A stretch of 12,313 bases of DNA from Clostridia bacterium (GCA_009618505.1 WJOQ01000379.1:1-12313), one strand, 5' to 3'. Positions 1-7,632 are shown, counted from the stretch's first letter. Notes: generated by a model from the sequence alone, not told the origin. Made by a program: numbers and translations.

Positions 1-42
1 GACATAGATATATGATTTACTTTATAAAGAAATACCAGAATA

Positions 43-62
43 CCCCTCAGCTTGCTGAGGGG
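43..62 (-). terminator. Hairpin at the end of the catabolic operon, possible terminator
   Basis: A perfect inverted repeat, CCCCTCAGC / GCTGAGGGG (9 bp, 2-nt spacer), lies about 60 bp past the stop of the oxidoreductase, the last gene of the minus-strand block. Read on the minus strand it is followed by a T-rich but interrupted tract (TATTCTGGTATTTC), so it is not a textbook intrinsic terminator. It could equally end a plus-strand transcript entering from the left. The position is what makes termination likely. Confidence 0.5.
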
Positions 63-71
63 ATGAAATCC

Positions 72-104
72 GGGAAGCCTTTTACAAGCTTCTCCTCATT
101 TTTT
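72..104 (+). terminator. Weak plus-strand hairpin followed by T6
   Basis: GGGAAGC (72-78) can pair with GCTTCTC (88-94), with one G-T wobble, leaving a 9-nt loop. A run of six T follows at 99-104 on the plus strand. This would suit termination of a plus-strand gene outside the window converging on the operon. The stem is short and the T run is 4 nt away, so the call is tentative. Confidence 0.3.
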
Positions 105-123
105 CCTTTATTTTCCTAGCCCG

Positions 124-1116
124 CTATGTAATTTCCTCAATATCTACTGGCTTTCCTGACTTACTAGACCTTATAGCTGCCTCTACTATGGCTAAGCTCT
201 CAAGACCTTTTTCTCCTCCCACCTCGGGCTTTTTATTTTCTCTAATGCAATCAGCAAACTCTTCTAGTTCTTCTAAAACTGTATCTACCTCCCTCACCTC
301 GATCTTTTCTCTTCTTGTAGCGCCGCTCTTTTGTATATACAAACCTTCTCTTAGGTTAAAAAACAAGTTAGCTTTCGTTCCGTGAAGATTTAAATAATAA
401 ACTTGGGGACTAATATAATTTGAGCCTAAATAACCAATGGTACCGCCGGAAAATTCCATGAGCGTCATCGTAGTGTCTTTGTTAGGGGCAGAAAAATAAA
501 TCCTTCCCATAAAAGAAAAAACTCTTCTGACAGAACCTAAAAGATAAACTAGGTTATCGATATGATGAATCCCCAGTTGCATTAAGGGTAAGGCTGGACA
601 CTTATTTTCATCCCAACGCCATTGCTGGGAAGTCAAACTCAAGCCTCCACTGTGAGAGTAGTTCGCCTCAGCAGAGAGAACTTTTCCCAAGGCACCCCTG
701 GCAACTAGAGATTTCATCTCTCTAACCTCAGCCATCCTCCGGCTGTTATGACCGACGGATAGTATAACCTTATTTTCCCTACAAGCCCGAATCACTTTTT
801 TGCCATTTTCTATGGTATTAGCTATGGGTTTATCCACAAATACATTTTTGCTATGCCCAGCAGCTAAAACTGTTTGCTCAGCGTGAGTATAATTAGGGGT
901 GATAAGTAAGACTCCTTCTATATCCTTATCTTTTACCATCTCTTCATAACTTCTAACTGACCGACACTCGTGCTCCTGAGCAAACCTTTCTCTTTTTTCC
1001 TCAGTTCTGGAAAAACAACTTGCTAATTCAAGTTTTTTACTTTTTTCTACTGCTTCTACTATAGATCTGGTCCAACCACCGAGGCCTACTAAACCGACTT
1101 TCACTGGCTTTCTCAT
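124..1116 (-). CDS. Gfo/Idh/MocA-family NAD(P)-dependent oxidoreductase
   Basis: This cytoplasmic dehydrogenase of 330 residues probably oxidises or reduces a hydroxyl of a sugar, inositol or derived acid. The N-terminal Rossmann fold is clear: VGLVGLGGW at 6-15 carries the glycine-rich nucleotide loop. A DKP triad at 95-97 stands for the family's EKP motif with the catalytic lysine (Lys96). GIHHIDNL at 182-189 is the usual C-domain active-site segment (His184/185, Asp187). Length is normal and both ends look complete. The ATG is preceded by AAGGA six bases upstream. It is the last gene of the minus-strand block, 106 bp after the isomerase; Gfo/Idh/MocA genes often sit beside such TIM-barrel isomerases in sugar and inositol clusters. 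The substrate cannot be told, because the family covers myo-inositol, glucose, galactose, scyllo-inositol and many others. Confidence 0.93.
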   Translation of the reverse strand: MRKPVKVGLVGLGGWTRSIVEAVEKSKKLELASCFSRTEEKRERFAQEHECRSVRSYEEMVKDKDIEGVLLITPNYTHAEQTVLAAGHSKNVFVDKPIANTIENGKKVIRACRENKVILSVGHNSRRMAEVREMKSLVARGALGKVLSAEANYSHSGGLSLTSQQWRWDENKCPALPLMQLGIHHIDNLVYLLGSVRRVFSFMGRIYFSAPNKDTTMTLMEFSGGTIGYLGSNYISPQVYYLNLHGTKANLFFNLREGLYIQKSGATRREKIEVREVDTVLEELEEFADCIRENKKPEVGGEKGLESLAIVEAAIRSSKSGKPVDIEEIT

Positions 1117-1222
1117 TTTCTGTCCTTATTACTTTTTTACCATTCTTACATCTTCCTTTGGACAAACCTCAAAAACAACGAGCAGATAAGACTATTTTAT
1201 TTCGGGATTTATATCTACTTAT

Positions 1223-2023
1223 CTAAACACAACCTTGACCTATCTTTTTCAAAATCTCCAGACATTTTTCGCTTTCTTTGATCTTAGGCTCGAGGTGAGT
1301 TTCTATAGCGAGATAACCCTTATAATTATTCTTGGCTAAGGTTTGTATTTGTCCTTCCCAGTTTATGTCTCCCTTTCCCGTGGTAAGGTATCTTGTTTTC
1401 CCCTCTGTATCTTCAAATGCTCTTTTCACGTGAACATTAGCTACATACTCTTTTACAAACTCATAACCCACAGGATACGGTTCTTCTCCAGCTGAAAAAG
1501 CATTTGACGGGTCCCAGTTTATTCTTAGCATCTTACTCCCCACATCTTTCACAATCCTTGCTGTATTTTCCCCTGTATCAGCCCACCATCCTGCCTCATT
1601 CTCGAGCATTAGCGTAAATCCTTCTTTTTCGGCTGAACAAGCCGTCTCTCCCATAATGTCAATCACGTGCTGATAATCTTCCTCCTTATTTTGAGGACTT
1701 CTTTTAATACCAAAGATAATTACTTTATCAACATTAAATTCCCTTGCTAATCTGAAGGTATCCGGTAATAACTTTTTTCTGTGGGCCTCCATTTTATCAG
1801 AATTTAAAGGAATCTTAAATACACCTGGAGAAAGAGCGGTGATGGTAATTTTGTAGTTGTCAATAACTTTTTTAATAATATGTGCTCCTTGCTCAGGGAT
1901 ATAAGGAGCTCTCCTCAGCCACGCCCCCCTTAGCTCGTAATTACGCAGTCCCCACCCACAACCTATCTCAACAGCAGATTGAAAATCAAGACTTATCTCA
2001 TCTGATATAATTGATAGTTTCAT
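1223..2023 (-). CDS. Sugar phosphate isomerase/epimerase-like TIM-barrel protein (AP endonuclease 2 fold)
   Basis: A protein of 266 residues with the xylose isomerase-like TIM barrel (PF01261 type), the fold of IolE/IolH, hydroxypyruvate isomerase and D-tagatose or L-ribulose 3-epimerases. The expected metal ligands are in order: Glu141 in LMLENE, Asp171 in INWDPSNAF, His198 in NVHVK and Glu241 in AIETH. A divalent-metal isomerase, epimerase or dehydratase is therefore likely, with all ligands intact. The start is supported by AGGAGA five bases before the ATG. It lies between the URO-D-like gene (171-bp gap with a structured segment) and the oxidoreductase, which suggests the two enzymes act on the same compound. 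The family is functionally broad and the exact reaction is not predictable. Confidence 0.9.
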   Translation of the reverse strand: MKLSIISDEISLDFQSAVEIGCGWGLRNYELRGAWLRRAPYIPEQGAHIIKKVIDNYKITITALSPGVFKIPLNSDKMEAHRKKLLPDTFRLAREFNVDKVIIFGIKRSPQNKEEDYQHVIDIMGETACSAEKEGFTLMLENEAGWWADTGENTARIVKDVGSKMLRINWDPSNAFSAGEEPYPVGYEFVKEYVANVHVKRAFEDTEGKTRYLTTGKGDINWEGQIQTLAKNNYKGYLAIETHLEPKIKESEKCLEILKKIGQGCV

Positions 2024-2116
2024 TTATATCTCCTATTCGGCAGAAAAATATTGCAAATTTGGACTTAACTCCTTGTTAATAAAGGGTTAAACAAAATTTG
2101 GAAGTTTACTCTTTCT

Positions 2117-2155
2117 CTTGAGGAAGCTCGCATCGCTTCACCATTTCCTCTCAAG
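2117..2155. repeat. Imperfect inverted repeat between URO-D-like gene and isomerase
   Basis: An outer stem CTTGAG (2117-2122) / CTCAAG (2150-2155) encloses an inner stem GAAGC (2123-2127) / GCTTC (2135-2139) with a 7-nt loop, leaving an asymmetric 10-nt bulge. No T run follows on either strand, so it does not look like an intrinsic terminator. It may be an mRNA processing or stability element, or one copy of a dispersed palindromic repeat. No second copy is in the window. Confidence 0.4.
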
Positions 2156-2194
2156 CTAAAGCAAGACTGTTTAACCTCATATTCAACCTTGGGT

Positions 2195-3391
2195 CTATCT
2201 CTGCAAAGCCGGAATATTGAGATGCATTCCCAAATATTCCCGTACCTTTCTAACATAATATGTAAAATTCTCTAACGATACTTCAGGCATCACACAATGA
2301 TCAAGCCCTACGATATATCCTCCAGTTTCCAGCATGGGAGAGAGCCGATATTTCAGCTCTTCATCGATAGCCTGTTTAGTACTTATCTGTACATCCCCTC
2401 GACCAGGAATTAGGGAAACAGGTTTATCACATAAGGAACGTTTATTTATGCCCCCCATAAAAGCCATAGAATCACCGTATTTTTTACGCATTTTGCCAAT
2501 GTCATTACCTGCTTGCACCTCGCAAGGCAGAACTACGTTAACCCCTGCTTCGATCAAAAGAGGTATTAACTGATCAAAATTGCCATCCGTATCCACAGAA
2601 AAAATCTTAGTACCGTGATTACGATAAAGATCAATAAGACTCTTATAGTGAGGAAGCATAAACTCACAAAAAGTATCCGGTGAAATCATCATTCCATTTC
2701 GATAACACATATCTTCACTCATATGTACGCTATCTACTTTTACTTCTTCTTTCAAAAGCTCTTTGCTGGTAGCAACAAGCAAGTGCTCATAGGTATTAAG
2801 AATATCGTGAACTAGATCTGGCTGTAAATAGTAATTCGCACATAGGTTCTCATCACCCATTAAATCACGAGGAAACCAATAAAAACCTTTCCACCCAACA
2901 GTAACCGGTAATCCTTGATCTCGTATTCTTTGATACTGTTCTCTCCATCCTTTTTCAAATCGATCTGAAGAATACTGAAGTCTTGGTTTATACTCCTTTT
3001 CCCAATCTCCCCAAGTTTTTATTGGGAATTCTATGGGCAAAGCCAGAGAAGTGATCCCTTTCTTGAGTTTTCGAATAGTCCCTAAATTGTCTCGGTAAAC
3101 AATATCCTCATTCGTTTCTTCAATAGTCTTAACCTCAAAATTTGGATAAAGTCCAAAATTAACCGGGATCACGGGTACATTTTGCCCTATCCCGGGCACT
3201 TTTTGATCAAATCCAAAGTACTCCAGAAGATCATCGTCCTCATAAATTCCTTTCACGTCAATTTTTCCAGGTAAGCCCTCATTATGCCATCTTTCCAAGA
3301 CACCAGGCATAATACCGAAAGTGTGCTGGAAGATAAAATGATCTGGGTTACCAAAAGTTAAACATTCTATATATCTTTCTCGTTTAGTCAT
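2195..3391 (-). CDS. URO-D superfamily protein, not haem biosynthetic (MtaA/CmuA-like fold, divergent)
   Basis: A 398-residue protein of the uroporphyrinogen decarboxylase superfamily. The opening MTKRERYIECLTFGNPDHF is the standard N-terminus of the catabolic branch. The RQAGR porphyrin-binding motif of true HemE is missing. The corrinoid/CoM methyltransferase relatives use a His-x-Cys zinc site; here the matching stretch reads FSVDTDGN (264-271), with Asp267 and Asp269 and no His or Cys. From memory this D-x-DG form occurs in a large uncharacterised branch found in sugar-catabolic clusters. Other branch signatures are PCEVQAGND (289-297), GGIN (313-316) and GLDH (362-365). About 13-15 extra residues appear after GGINKRSL (roughly 322-340). 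The ribosome site is weak, but the N-terminal match supports the start. No corrinoid protein gene is nearby, so methyl transfer is not implied. Confidence 0.85.
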   Translation of the reverse strand: MTKRERYIECLTFGNPDHFIFQHTFGIMPGVLERWHNEGLPGKIDVKGIYEDDDLLEYFGFDQKVPGIGQNVPVIPVNFGLYPNFEVKTIEETNEDIVYRDNLGTIRKLKKGITSLALPIEFPIKTWGDWEKEYKPRLQYSSDRFEKGWREQYQRIRDQGLPVTVGWKGFYWFPRDLMGDENLCANYYLQPDLVHDILNTYEHLLVATSKELLKEEVKVDSVHMSEDMCYRNGMMISPDTFCEFMLPHYKSLIDLYRNHGTKIFSVDTDGNFDQLIPLLIEAGVNVVLPCEVQAGNDIGKMRKKYGDSMAFMGGINKRSLCDKPVSLIPGRGDVQISTKQAIDEELKYRLSPMLETGGYIVGLDHCVMPEVSLENFTYYVRKVREYLGMHLNIPALQR

Positions 3392-3419
3392 TACTCTAGT
3401 TCTTCACTTCTGAGAATCT

Positions 3420-3506
3420 TTATTTCTTCAGAGATTTAATCCTCTCTTCAGATAATTTAAGAACTCTTCTTCTTGTATTTCCAGCTTGCTTCAGCACACC
3501 AAAATT
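3420..3506 (-). other. Possible continuation of the small ORF past an in-frame TGA
   Basis: After the TGA that closes the 55-codon frame upstream (3507-3509), the same frame stays open for 28 codons, reading NFGVLKQAGNT and ending in SEERIKSLKK before TAA at 3420-3422. The basic, helical-looking composition resembles a protein C-terminus. Possible explanations are a nonsense mutation in a small gene, a frameshifted relic (the +1 frame is also open here and is Cys/Trp/Lys rich), or chance. Selenocysteine is unlikely: there is no CxxU-like setting, and no SECIS was identified. Confidence 0.25.
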
Positions 3507-3674
3507 TCAAACAACCCACCTGACAAAGTAATCTTCTAACCACATCATTGCCTCCCGCATAGTCTGGGCTACAAAACAGTCTTCTTTACCACGTCGTAGG
3601 GACACACTTTGACAAGTAATGTATTCCCACAGCTTCATCAGCTTGACGACAAAGAAACTGCCTTCATCTCGCAT
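3507..3674 (-). CDS. Candidate small ORF (55 aa), unknown, possibly decayed
   Basis: An ATG six bases after the stop of the 245-residue amidohydrolase opens a 55-codon frame on the same strand. The peptide begins MRDEGSFFVVKLMKL and ends EAMMWLEDYFVRWVV. It is mixed hydrophobic and charged, with probable helices and no signal peptide or clear membrane span. GAAGGA lies upstream but only 2 nt from the ATG, so initiation would rely on coupling to the preceding stop. It is in the same frame as the amidohydrolase, separated by TGA and two codons. I do not recognise a family. It could be a genuine small protein, a relic of a longer gene (see the open frame beyond its TGA), or a chance ORF. Confidence 0.35.
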   Translation of the reverse strand: MRDEGSFFVVKLMKLWEYITCQSVSLRRGKEDCFVAQTMREAMMWLEDYFVRWVV

Positions 3675-3680
3675 TTTCCT

Positions 3681-4418
3681 TCATATCCCGAGAATTCTCC
3701 TGGCATTTCCTCCTAATATCATTCCTTTTTCGCTCTCGGTAAGACCCGATTCCGTTATAACCGTTGGTTTAAGACCTTCACTTCCATATAGAATTCTGTT
3801 TGCACCGATTATATTCACTCCCCGTTCTATGATCTCGATGGGACTTATTTGGGGCAGGAGCCTTTCACAGAAAAAATCTAAATAGGCCGTATCCATATAG
3901 ATATTTTCGTGTTTCTCTGCTACTACCAGCGCCTTATAGAAGAAATTTCCTCCCATATGAGCTACCACTATTTTTAAGTCGGGGAAATCGTGGGCTACGC
4001 CATCTATTCCGAAAATAGGATCTCCGTATTGGCTTAAATGCGGAATCCCAAGTTCTTCTCTGAATGCAACTATACCGGAATGAAAGAGTACTGGAATCTC
4101 CAGTTCTAGGCACTTCTCGTAAATAGGATATAGTCTTCTATCGTTTGGAAACAAATGCTGTAACAAGGGCTGAAATTTTATTCCCTTTTCTCCAAATTGC
4201 CTAAAAGAAATCTCCAGATCTTGCAGATTCTTGGAGACCTTCTGGTCGATATCTATCCAATAAAAAGATTCATATTTCTCGGGTGATTCCTTCCTCATCT
4301 TCCGTGTTTCTTGTAAACGTTCCTTTCCTACCGGCAACAATACAGACTTATCGATCTTATTTACTTTCATATACCTTTCAACACGATCGCTCGCATGCTC
4401 ATGAAAATTGATTATCAT
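3681..4418 (-). CDS. Amidohydrolase-2 family metal-dependent hydrolase (short form)
   Basis: A TIM-barrel hydrolase of 245 residues in the PF04909 group, which includes ACMSD-type decarboxylases, 2-pyrone-4,6-dicarboxylate lactonase and sugar lactonases. Visible metal-site elements are His6-x-His8 in NFHEH, His113 in VLFHSG and His154 in VVAHMGG. The position normally held by the catalytic Asp in GSD is Glu214 (ILYGSEG). The typical C-terminal GNARRIL is present, so the protein looks complete although about 55 residues shorter than its neighbour, mainly in the N-terminal third. AGGAGG six bases upstream fixes the start. It shares NDRR-x-YP, DFPDLKI and the x-DTA-x-L segment with the next gene upstream, so the two are diverged tandem paralogues. 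A lactonase role fits beside a sugar dehydrogenase. The Asp-to-Glu change leaves activity open. Confidence 0.85.
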   Translation of the reverse strand: MIINFHEHASDRVERYMKVNKIDKSVLLPVGKERLQETRKMRKESPEKYESFYWIDIDQKVSKNLQDLEISFRQFGEKGIKFQPLLQHLFPNDRRLYPIYEKCLELEIPVLFHSGIVAFREELGIPHLSQYGDPIFGIDGVAHDFPDLKIVVAHMGGNFFYKALVVAEKHENIYMDTAYLDFFCERLLPQISPIEIIERGVNIIGANRILYGSEGLKPTVITESGLTESEKGMILGGNARRILGI

Positions 4419-4424
4419 TTTAAT

Positions 4425-4430
4425 CCTCCT
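4425..4430 (-). promoter_or_regulatory. Ribosome binding site of the short amidohydrolase
   Basis: A perfect AGGAGG on the minus strand, six bases before the ATG. It confirms that the short N-terminus of this protein is real and not an annotation artefact. Confidence 0.8.
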
Positions 4431-4535
4431 CAGTCATCGTTATGACGTGCAGAAATCTTCCTGGTATTTCTATCATCTATTACCCGAAAGCAATCTTGTG
4501 AATCCGTACTCGATCAGGACCATTTACTGTTCTTT

Positions 4536-5438
4536 TCATACGGTTCCTAAATCATGGAATTCAGCTGCATTTTTCCACAGAATTCCTTCGATCTCTTGTT
4601 GCGAAAAAAGCGGCCATCCCGAACTTTGGGCAATTTTGTTGACTTCATATTTGAGGACATTAATCCATCTAATCATGTCTTTGGCTGGATTATTCGAGAA
4701 GACGCCTTGACCAGCAACCCAATAATCTGAAGCATACATAATCCGGTTAATAACATCATATTCTTTCGCCATCTCCAGATACCAAGTGAGAAGAAGTGGC
4801 CGATAGTAAAGCATAGCAGTATCGGCATACAGATTAGAATCGGAGACCATTAAGGTGAATAACTGCTCACAGTTGGGATAGCCCAAGTGTTCAATATTGA
4901 TCTTAAGGTCAGGAAAATCAATGATAACGTCGTTAAGCAGCTCCAAACTGGCAAATTTCTGCGGAGCCAAAATAGTGGGACCTGCCTGTGCAGAGTGATG
5001 GAACTGGATTATTACGTTCATTTCCTGGGCCAGTTGATAGAAGGGATACACACGTCTGTCATTTGAGTAATATTGACCATAGGGAGGCGTCAACAAAAGA
5101 CCTCTAAATCCGTTTTCTTTTACAGCTTGCTCAAAGTACTCCAAGGCCGAAACATTAAGCCGGTTATGAGAGTTCAACGGCTCGACACTTGCAAGGGCAA
5201 TTAATTTATTTGGGTAGGACCTGGTGGCCTCCAGTATATGGTCTTCGCCACACGAAGAGTGCCATATTCTCGTCATATCCTGTCCCATGATAATTGCTTT
5301 GTCAATCCCAACCTCATCAAGCCATTCAATAAATTGACTTATTGCTGTATCCTCTGGAACGGGCATCTTTAGTCTCTTCCAAACCTCTCTGTCGAAGTTC
5401 TTCTTTTGAAGAAGGTGTGCGTGAGCGTCGATTATCAT
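4536..5438 (-). CDS. Amidohydrolase-2 family metal-dependent hydrolase (long form)
   Basis: A 300-residue PF04909-type TIM-barrel hydrolase with a complete set of ligands: His6-x-His8 in IDAHAH, His147 in IIQFHH, His184 in INIEHLG and the catalytic Asp238 in MYASDYW. This composition fits lactone hydrolysis, C-C hydrolysis or decarboxylation in the cytoplasm. The loop usually reading GF-x-G-(I/V)-K lacks its Lys (GFRGLLLTPP, 110-119), so a carboxylated or ligating lysine is not expected. AGGAGG seven bases before the ATG supports the start. The 117-bp gap to the shorter paralogue downstream holds no convincing gene. Keeping two paralogues side by side, one with Asp and one with Glu at the catalytic position, suggests different substrates, or an active and a modified partner. 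Confidence 0.88.
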   Translation of the reverse strand: MIIDAHAHLLQKKNFDREVWKRLKMPVPEDTAISQFIEWLDEVGIDKAIIMGQDMTRIWHSSCGEDHILEATRSYPNKLIALASVEPLNSHNRLNVSALEYFEQAVKENGFRGLLLTPPYGQYYSNDRRVYPFYQLAQEMNVIIQFHHSAQAGPTILAPQKFASLELLNDVIIDFPDLKINIEHLGYPNCEQLFTLMVSDSNLYADTAMLYYRPLLLTWYLEMAKEYDVINRIMYASDYWVAGQGVFSNNPAKDMIRWINVLKYEVNKIAQSSGWPLFSQQEIEGILWKNAAEFHDLGTV

Positions 5439-5580
5439 ATATTAGCCTCCTCATCTGTTTTCTTAAGCTCATCAGCCCGCTGGTAAGTTTAATTGGGAGT
5501 TTCCCCAAATTCTCAGATAATTTCAGAACTCCGACTCTCGACAATTATGATTCTGTTTGGCACGTAATGGGACTGAAAAG

Positions 5581-6708
5581 TCAAATCCATTTGTCTATCC
5601 ATTCGAAAGCAACTTTTTGCATGAGAATATTAAATTCGTGAGGTGCATCGAAAATCATCCCTTTGAATTTTTCATGTGCTCCAATTTTACTGTAAACTCC
5701 TCTAATTCTCTCATAAGCTTTTTTTACTCCCTGCAAGGGAAAAAGTCTATCTTGGGAACCATTAATGCACAATAAGGCGTTAGGAGCTGTTAAAGATGCA
5801 ACATCGGGCAAGTCTAAGTATTTGTATAGCCCAGGAATATATATCATCCATGTGTGGTTTTCTAAATAATTACCTAATAGAGTTCCGTAAGTACACATCC
5901 AACCAATGACACTAGAGACTTTGATTCGACTATCTAATCCAGCTAAGTGAGCTGCCCGATATCCTCCAATAGAAAGCCCAATGCAGCCAATTCTTTCAGG
6001 ATCTACTTCTGATCTGGAAATAAGATAGTCAACCGTTCTCATATCATCCCAGAACAATATGCCGGGCCATGTAAGACCAGTAAGAAATATATTCTTAGCC
6101 ACAAGATTTTCTTTTTCCCGAGCAATATCATTGCTGAGTTTTATCCATTCAGAGGAGCCCTTTTCTAAATTATTAAATTGAACCGCACATTCCTTTGAAG
6201 TAAAGTCAAGTTCTAATCGCCGCTCTCCGAAATAAAAAGCATCAATAACTACAACCACGTATCCTCTACGCACCAATCCAATAGCGACTGATTCCCCCGA
6301 ATAATGCTTCTTTCTGAATTCCCTAAGCAAAGGATTTTCTTTTTCAGTTGCTACCAATTTATCTTTACCCCAGTAATACATACCACCATGGTCATGCAAA
6401 GCTACCACTCCTGGAGCCGGAAACTCTGTTTTCTTGGGGATCAAAACATAAGCTGGTATCCTAATCTCAGGAGAACTAGAAAAATAAACCTTTTCCTGAG
6501 TATATTCTCCCATTTCTATTATTTCAACAGTTTCAGGGTCAAGAGCACACTTTTCCGGAGAGTAATGTAGTAGCTCGCTTATTTTTTCCCTGGCCTCATT
6601 CTTCCATTTTGTCAAGCTACAATAATCTTTGTTCAGGAAAGACAAAGGATGTTTAGACTTTTGTTCCTCTGGTTTGACAAATCGATAGATACTTCCTCTC
6701 TCAGACAT
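5581..6708 (-). CDS. Alpha/beta-hydrolase, dienelactone hydrolase/acetyl-xylan-esterase-like
   Basis: A 375-residue serine hydrolase without a signal peptide, so probably cytoplasmic. The triad is visible: nucleophile Ser246 in GLSIGG (244-249), Asp320 in NGSQDRLFP and His357 in DAPHEFN. HDHGG at 105-109 is the usual oxyanion-hole loop. An N-terminal extension of about 85 residues precedes the first core strands, as in the Abhydrolase_7/acetyl esterase group. It probably removes an acetyl or other ester group, or opens a lactone, after uptake. AGGAAGG seven bases upstream supports the ATG. The gene is 51 bp after the second permease, which ends in a double stop (TGATGA), so co-transcription with the transporter is likely. 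Family membership is secure; the substrate is inferred from context only. Confidence 0.88.
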   Translation of the reverse strand: MSERGSIYRFVKPEEQKSKHPLSFLNKDYCSLTKWKNEAREKISELLHYSPEKCALDPETVEIIEMGEYTQEKVYFSSSPEIRIPAYVLIPKKTEFPAPGVVALHDHGGMYYWGKDKLVATEKENPLLREFRKKHYSGESVAIGLVRRGYVVVVIDAFYFGERRLELDFTSKECAVQFNNLEKGSSEWIKLSNDIAREKENLVAKNIFLTGLTWPGILFWDDMRTVDYLISRSEVDPERIGCIGLSIGGYRAAHLAGLDSRIKVSSVIGWMCTYGTLLGNYLENHTWMIYIPGLYKYLDLPDVASLTAPNALLCINGSQDRLFPLQGVKKAYERIRGVYSKIGAHEKFKGMIFDAPHEFNILMQKVAFEWIDKWI

Positions 6709-6759
6709 AACAATACCTTCCTAAAATAACGCATTTTGTGTTAAACCAATAATTATTCA

Positions 6760-7632
6760 TCATCGCTTTAGACCAGTCAGAGTTATTCCCTGAACAAAAT
6801 ATCTTTGAGTAAAAAAGAAAACCAACACACATGGCAATAAAGCCATAATGCTGCCAGCCATTAACAAGTTCCATATAGGTGTGTAATACATATCTTTAAA
6901 ACCCATCAAACCTAGGGGTAGAGTGAACTTATCCGTAGAACTCATATAAATTAAAGGTCCAAAGAAATCATTCCAGTGAAACATAAAGGAAAAAATGATT
7001 ACGGCAGCTAAAGCTGGTTTTGAAAGAGGCAATATAAACTGCCAATAAGTTCTAAACGTGCCACAACCATCTATTTTAGCAGACTCATCTATTTCTATGG
7101 GAATGGTTCGAAAAAACTGTCGCAGTAAAAAAATGTTAAATGCTGCACCTCCAAACCAATAGGGAACTATCAGCGGTTTAAAGGTATTGAGCCAATGAAG
7201 TTGCTTAAATATGATATATAAAGGTATGATTCTTACGTAAATAGGGATCATCATTGTGCTCAGCATAAGGAAAAAGAAAAAATCGCGGCCGCGAGCCCTT
7301 AGGCGAGCAAAAGAAAAGGCAACCAGAGAAGCGGATATAACTTGGCCAATAACCGCACTAATGGTAACAATAATGCTATTCCTGTAATAAAGCCAAAAGG
7401 GTAGATAAGTAAAGGTCTCAGAATAGTTATCCCACTTTATGATATCCGGTATCCAGCGCGGAGGAAAAATCAAAGTTTGCTCAAATGGCTTCAAGGAAGT
7501 AGAGATCATCCAAAAAATAGGGATTAATAAGATAAAACTCCCCAATATGAGGACTCCGTAAATCACGATTTTCCGAATTACTCTTCTCCATTGATTTCCT
7601 CTATTCCGCCGACTTCTATCTCTCCAGCTCAT
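6760..7632 (-). CDS. ABC carbohydrate transporter permease, MalG-like
   Basis: An inner-membrane permease of 290 residues, the second of the pair forming the channel of a CUT1-type importer. After a short basic N-terminus come about six membrane segments, the first at about 24-44. The cytoplasmic EAA loop is clear at 182-206: DESAKIDGCGTF followed by ILPLSKP, the site that docks the ATPase. The C-terminus FVQGITLTGLKR is typical of MalG/MsmG proteins. A GGGGG-rich ribosome site lies six bases before the ATG. It follows the MalF-type gene after an unusually long 231-bp gap, most of which is occupied by a small ORF. No ATPase gene is in the window, so the pump probably uses a shared MsmK/UgpC-type ATPase encoded elsewhere. 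Confidence 0.95.
   Translation of the reverse strand: MSWRDRSRRNRGNQWRRVIRKIVIYGVLILGSFILLIPIFWMISTSLKPFEQTLIFPPRWIPDIIKWDNYSETFTYLPFWLYYRNSIIVTISAVIGQVISASLVAFSFARLRARGRDFFFFLMLSTMMIPIYVRIIPLYIIFKQLHWLNTFKPLIVPYWFGGAAFNIFLLRQFFRTIPIEIDESAKIDGCGTFRTYWQFILPLSKPALAAVIIFSFMFHWNDFFGPLIYMSSTDKFTLPLGLMGFKDMYYTPIWNLLMAGSIMALLPCVLVFFFTQRYFVQGITLTGLKR

Noticed and set aside
2065..2256. 63-codon minus-strand frame overlapping the end of the URO-D-like gene
   Set aside because: About a third lies inside the confident URO-D frame and the rest crosses the inverted repeat. There is no ribosome site and no recognisable domain.
3507..3683. TGA as a sense codon (recoding, selenocysteine or alternative code)
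   Set aside because: Several genes here end properly at TGA right after family-typical C-termini, including the amidohydrolase itself, and neither TGA sits in a selenoprotein-like motif.
3619..3885. 88-codon plus-strand frame opposite the short amidohydrolase
   Set aside because: It lies mostly antisense to a gene with clear motifs; its composition fits a shadow frame.
4460..4541. 19-codon minus-strand frame whose ATG overlaps the stop of the long amidohydrolase
   Set aside because: Too short, no domain, and nothing beyond the ATGA overlap supports it.
5326..5544. 72-codon minus-strand frame with a TTG start across the gap before the long amidohydrolase
   Set aside because: Half of it overlaps the confident amidohydrolase gene in another frame, it begins at TTG without a ribosome site, and it would hide the real AGGAGG of that gene.
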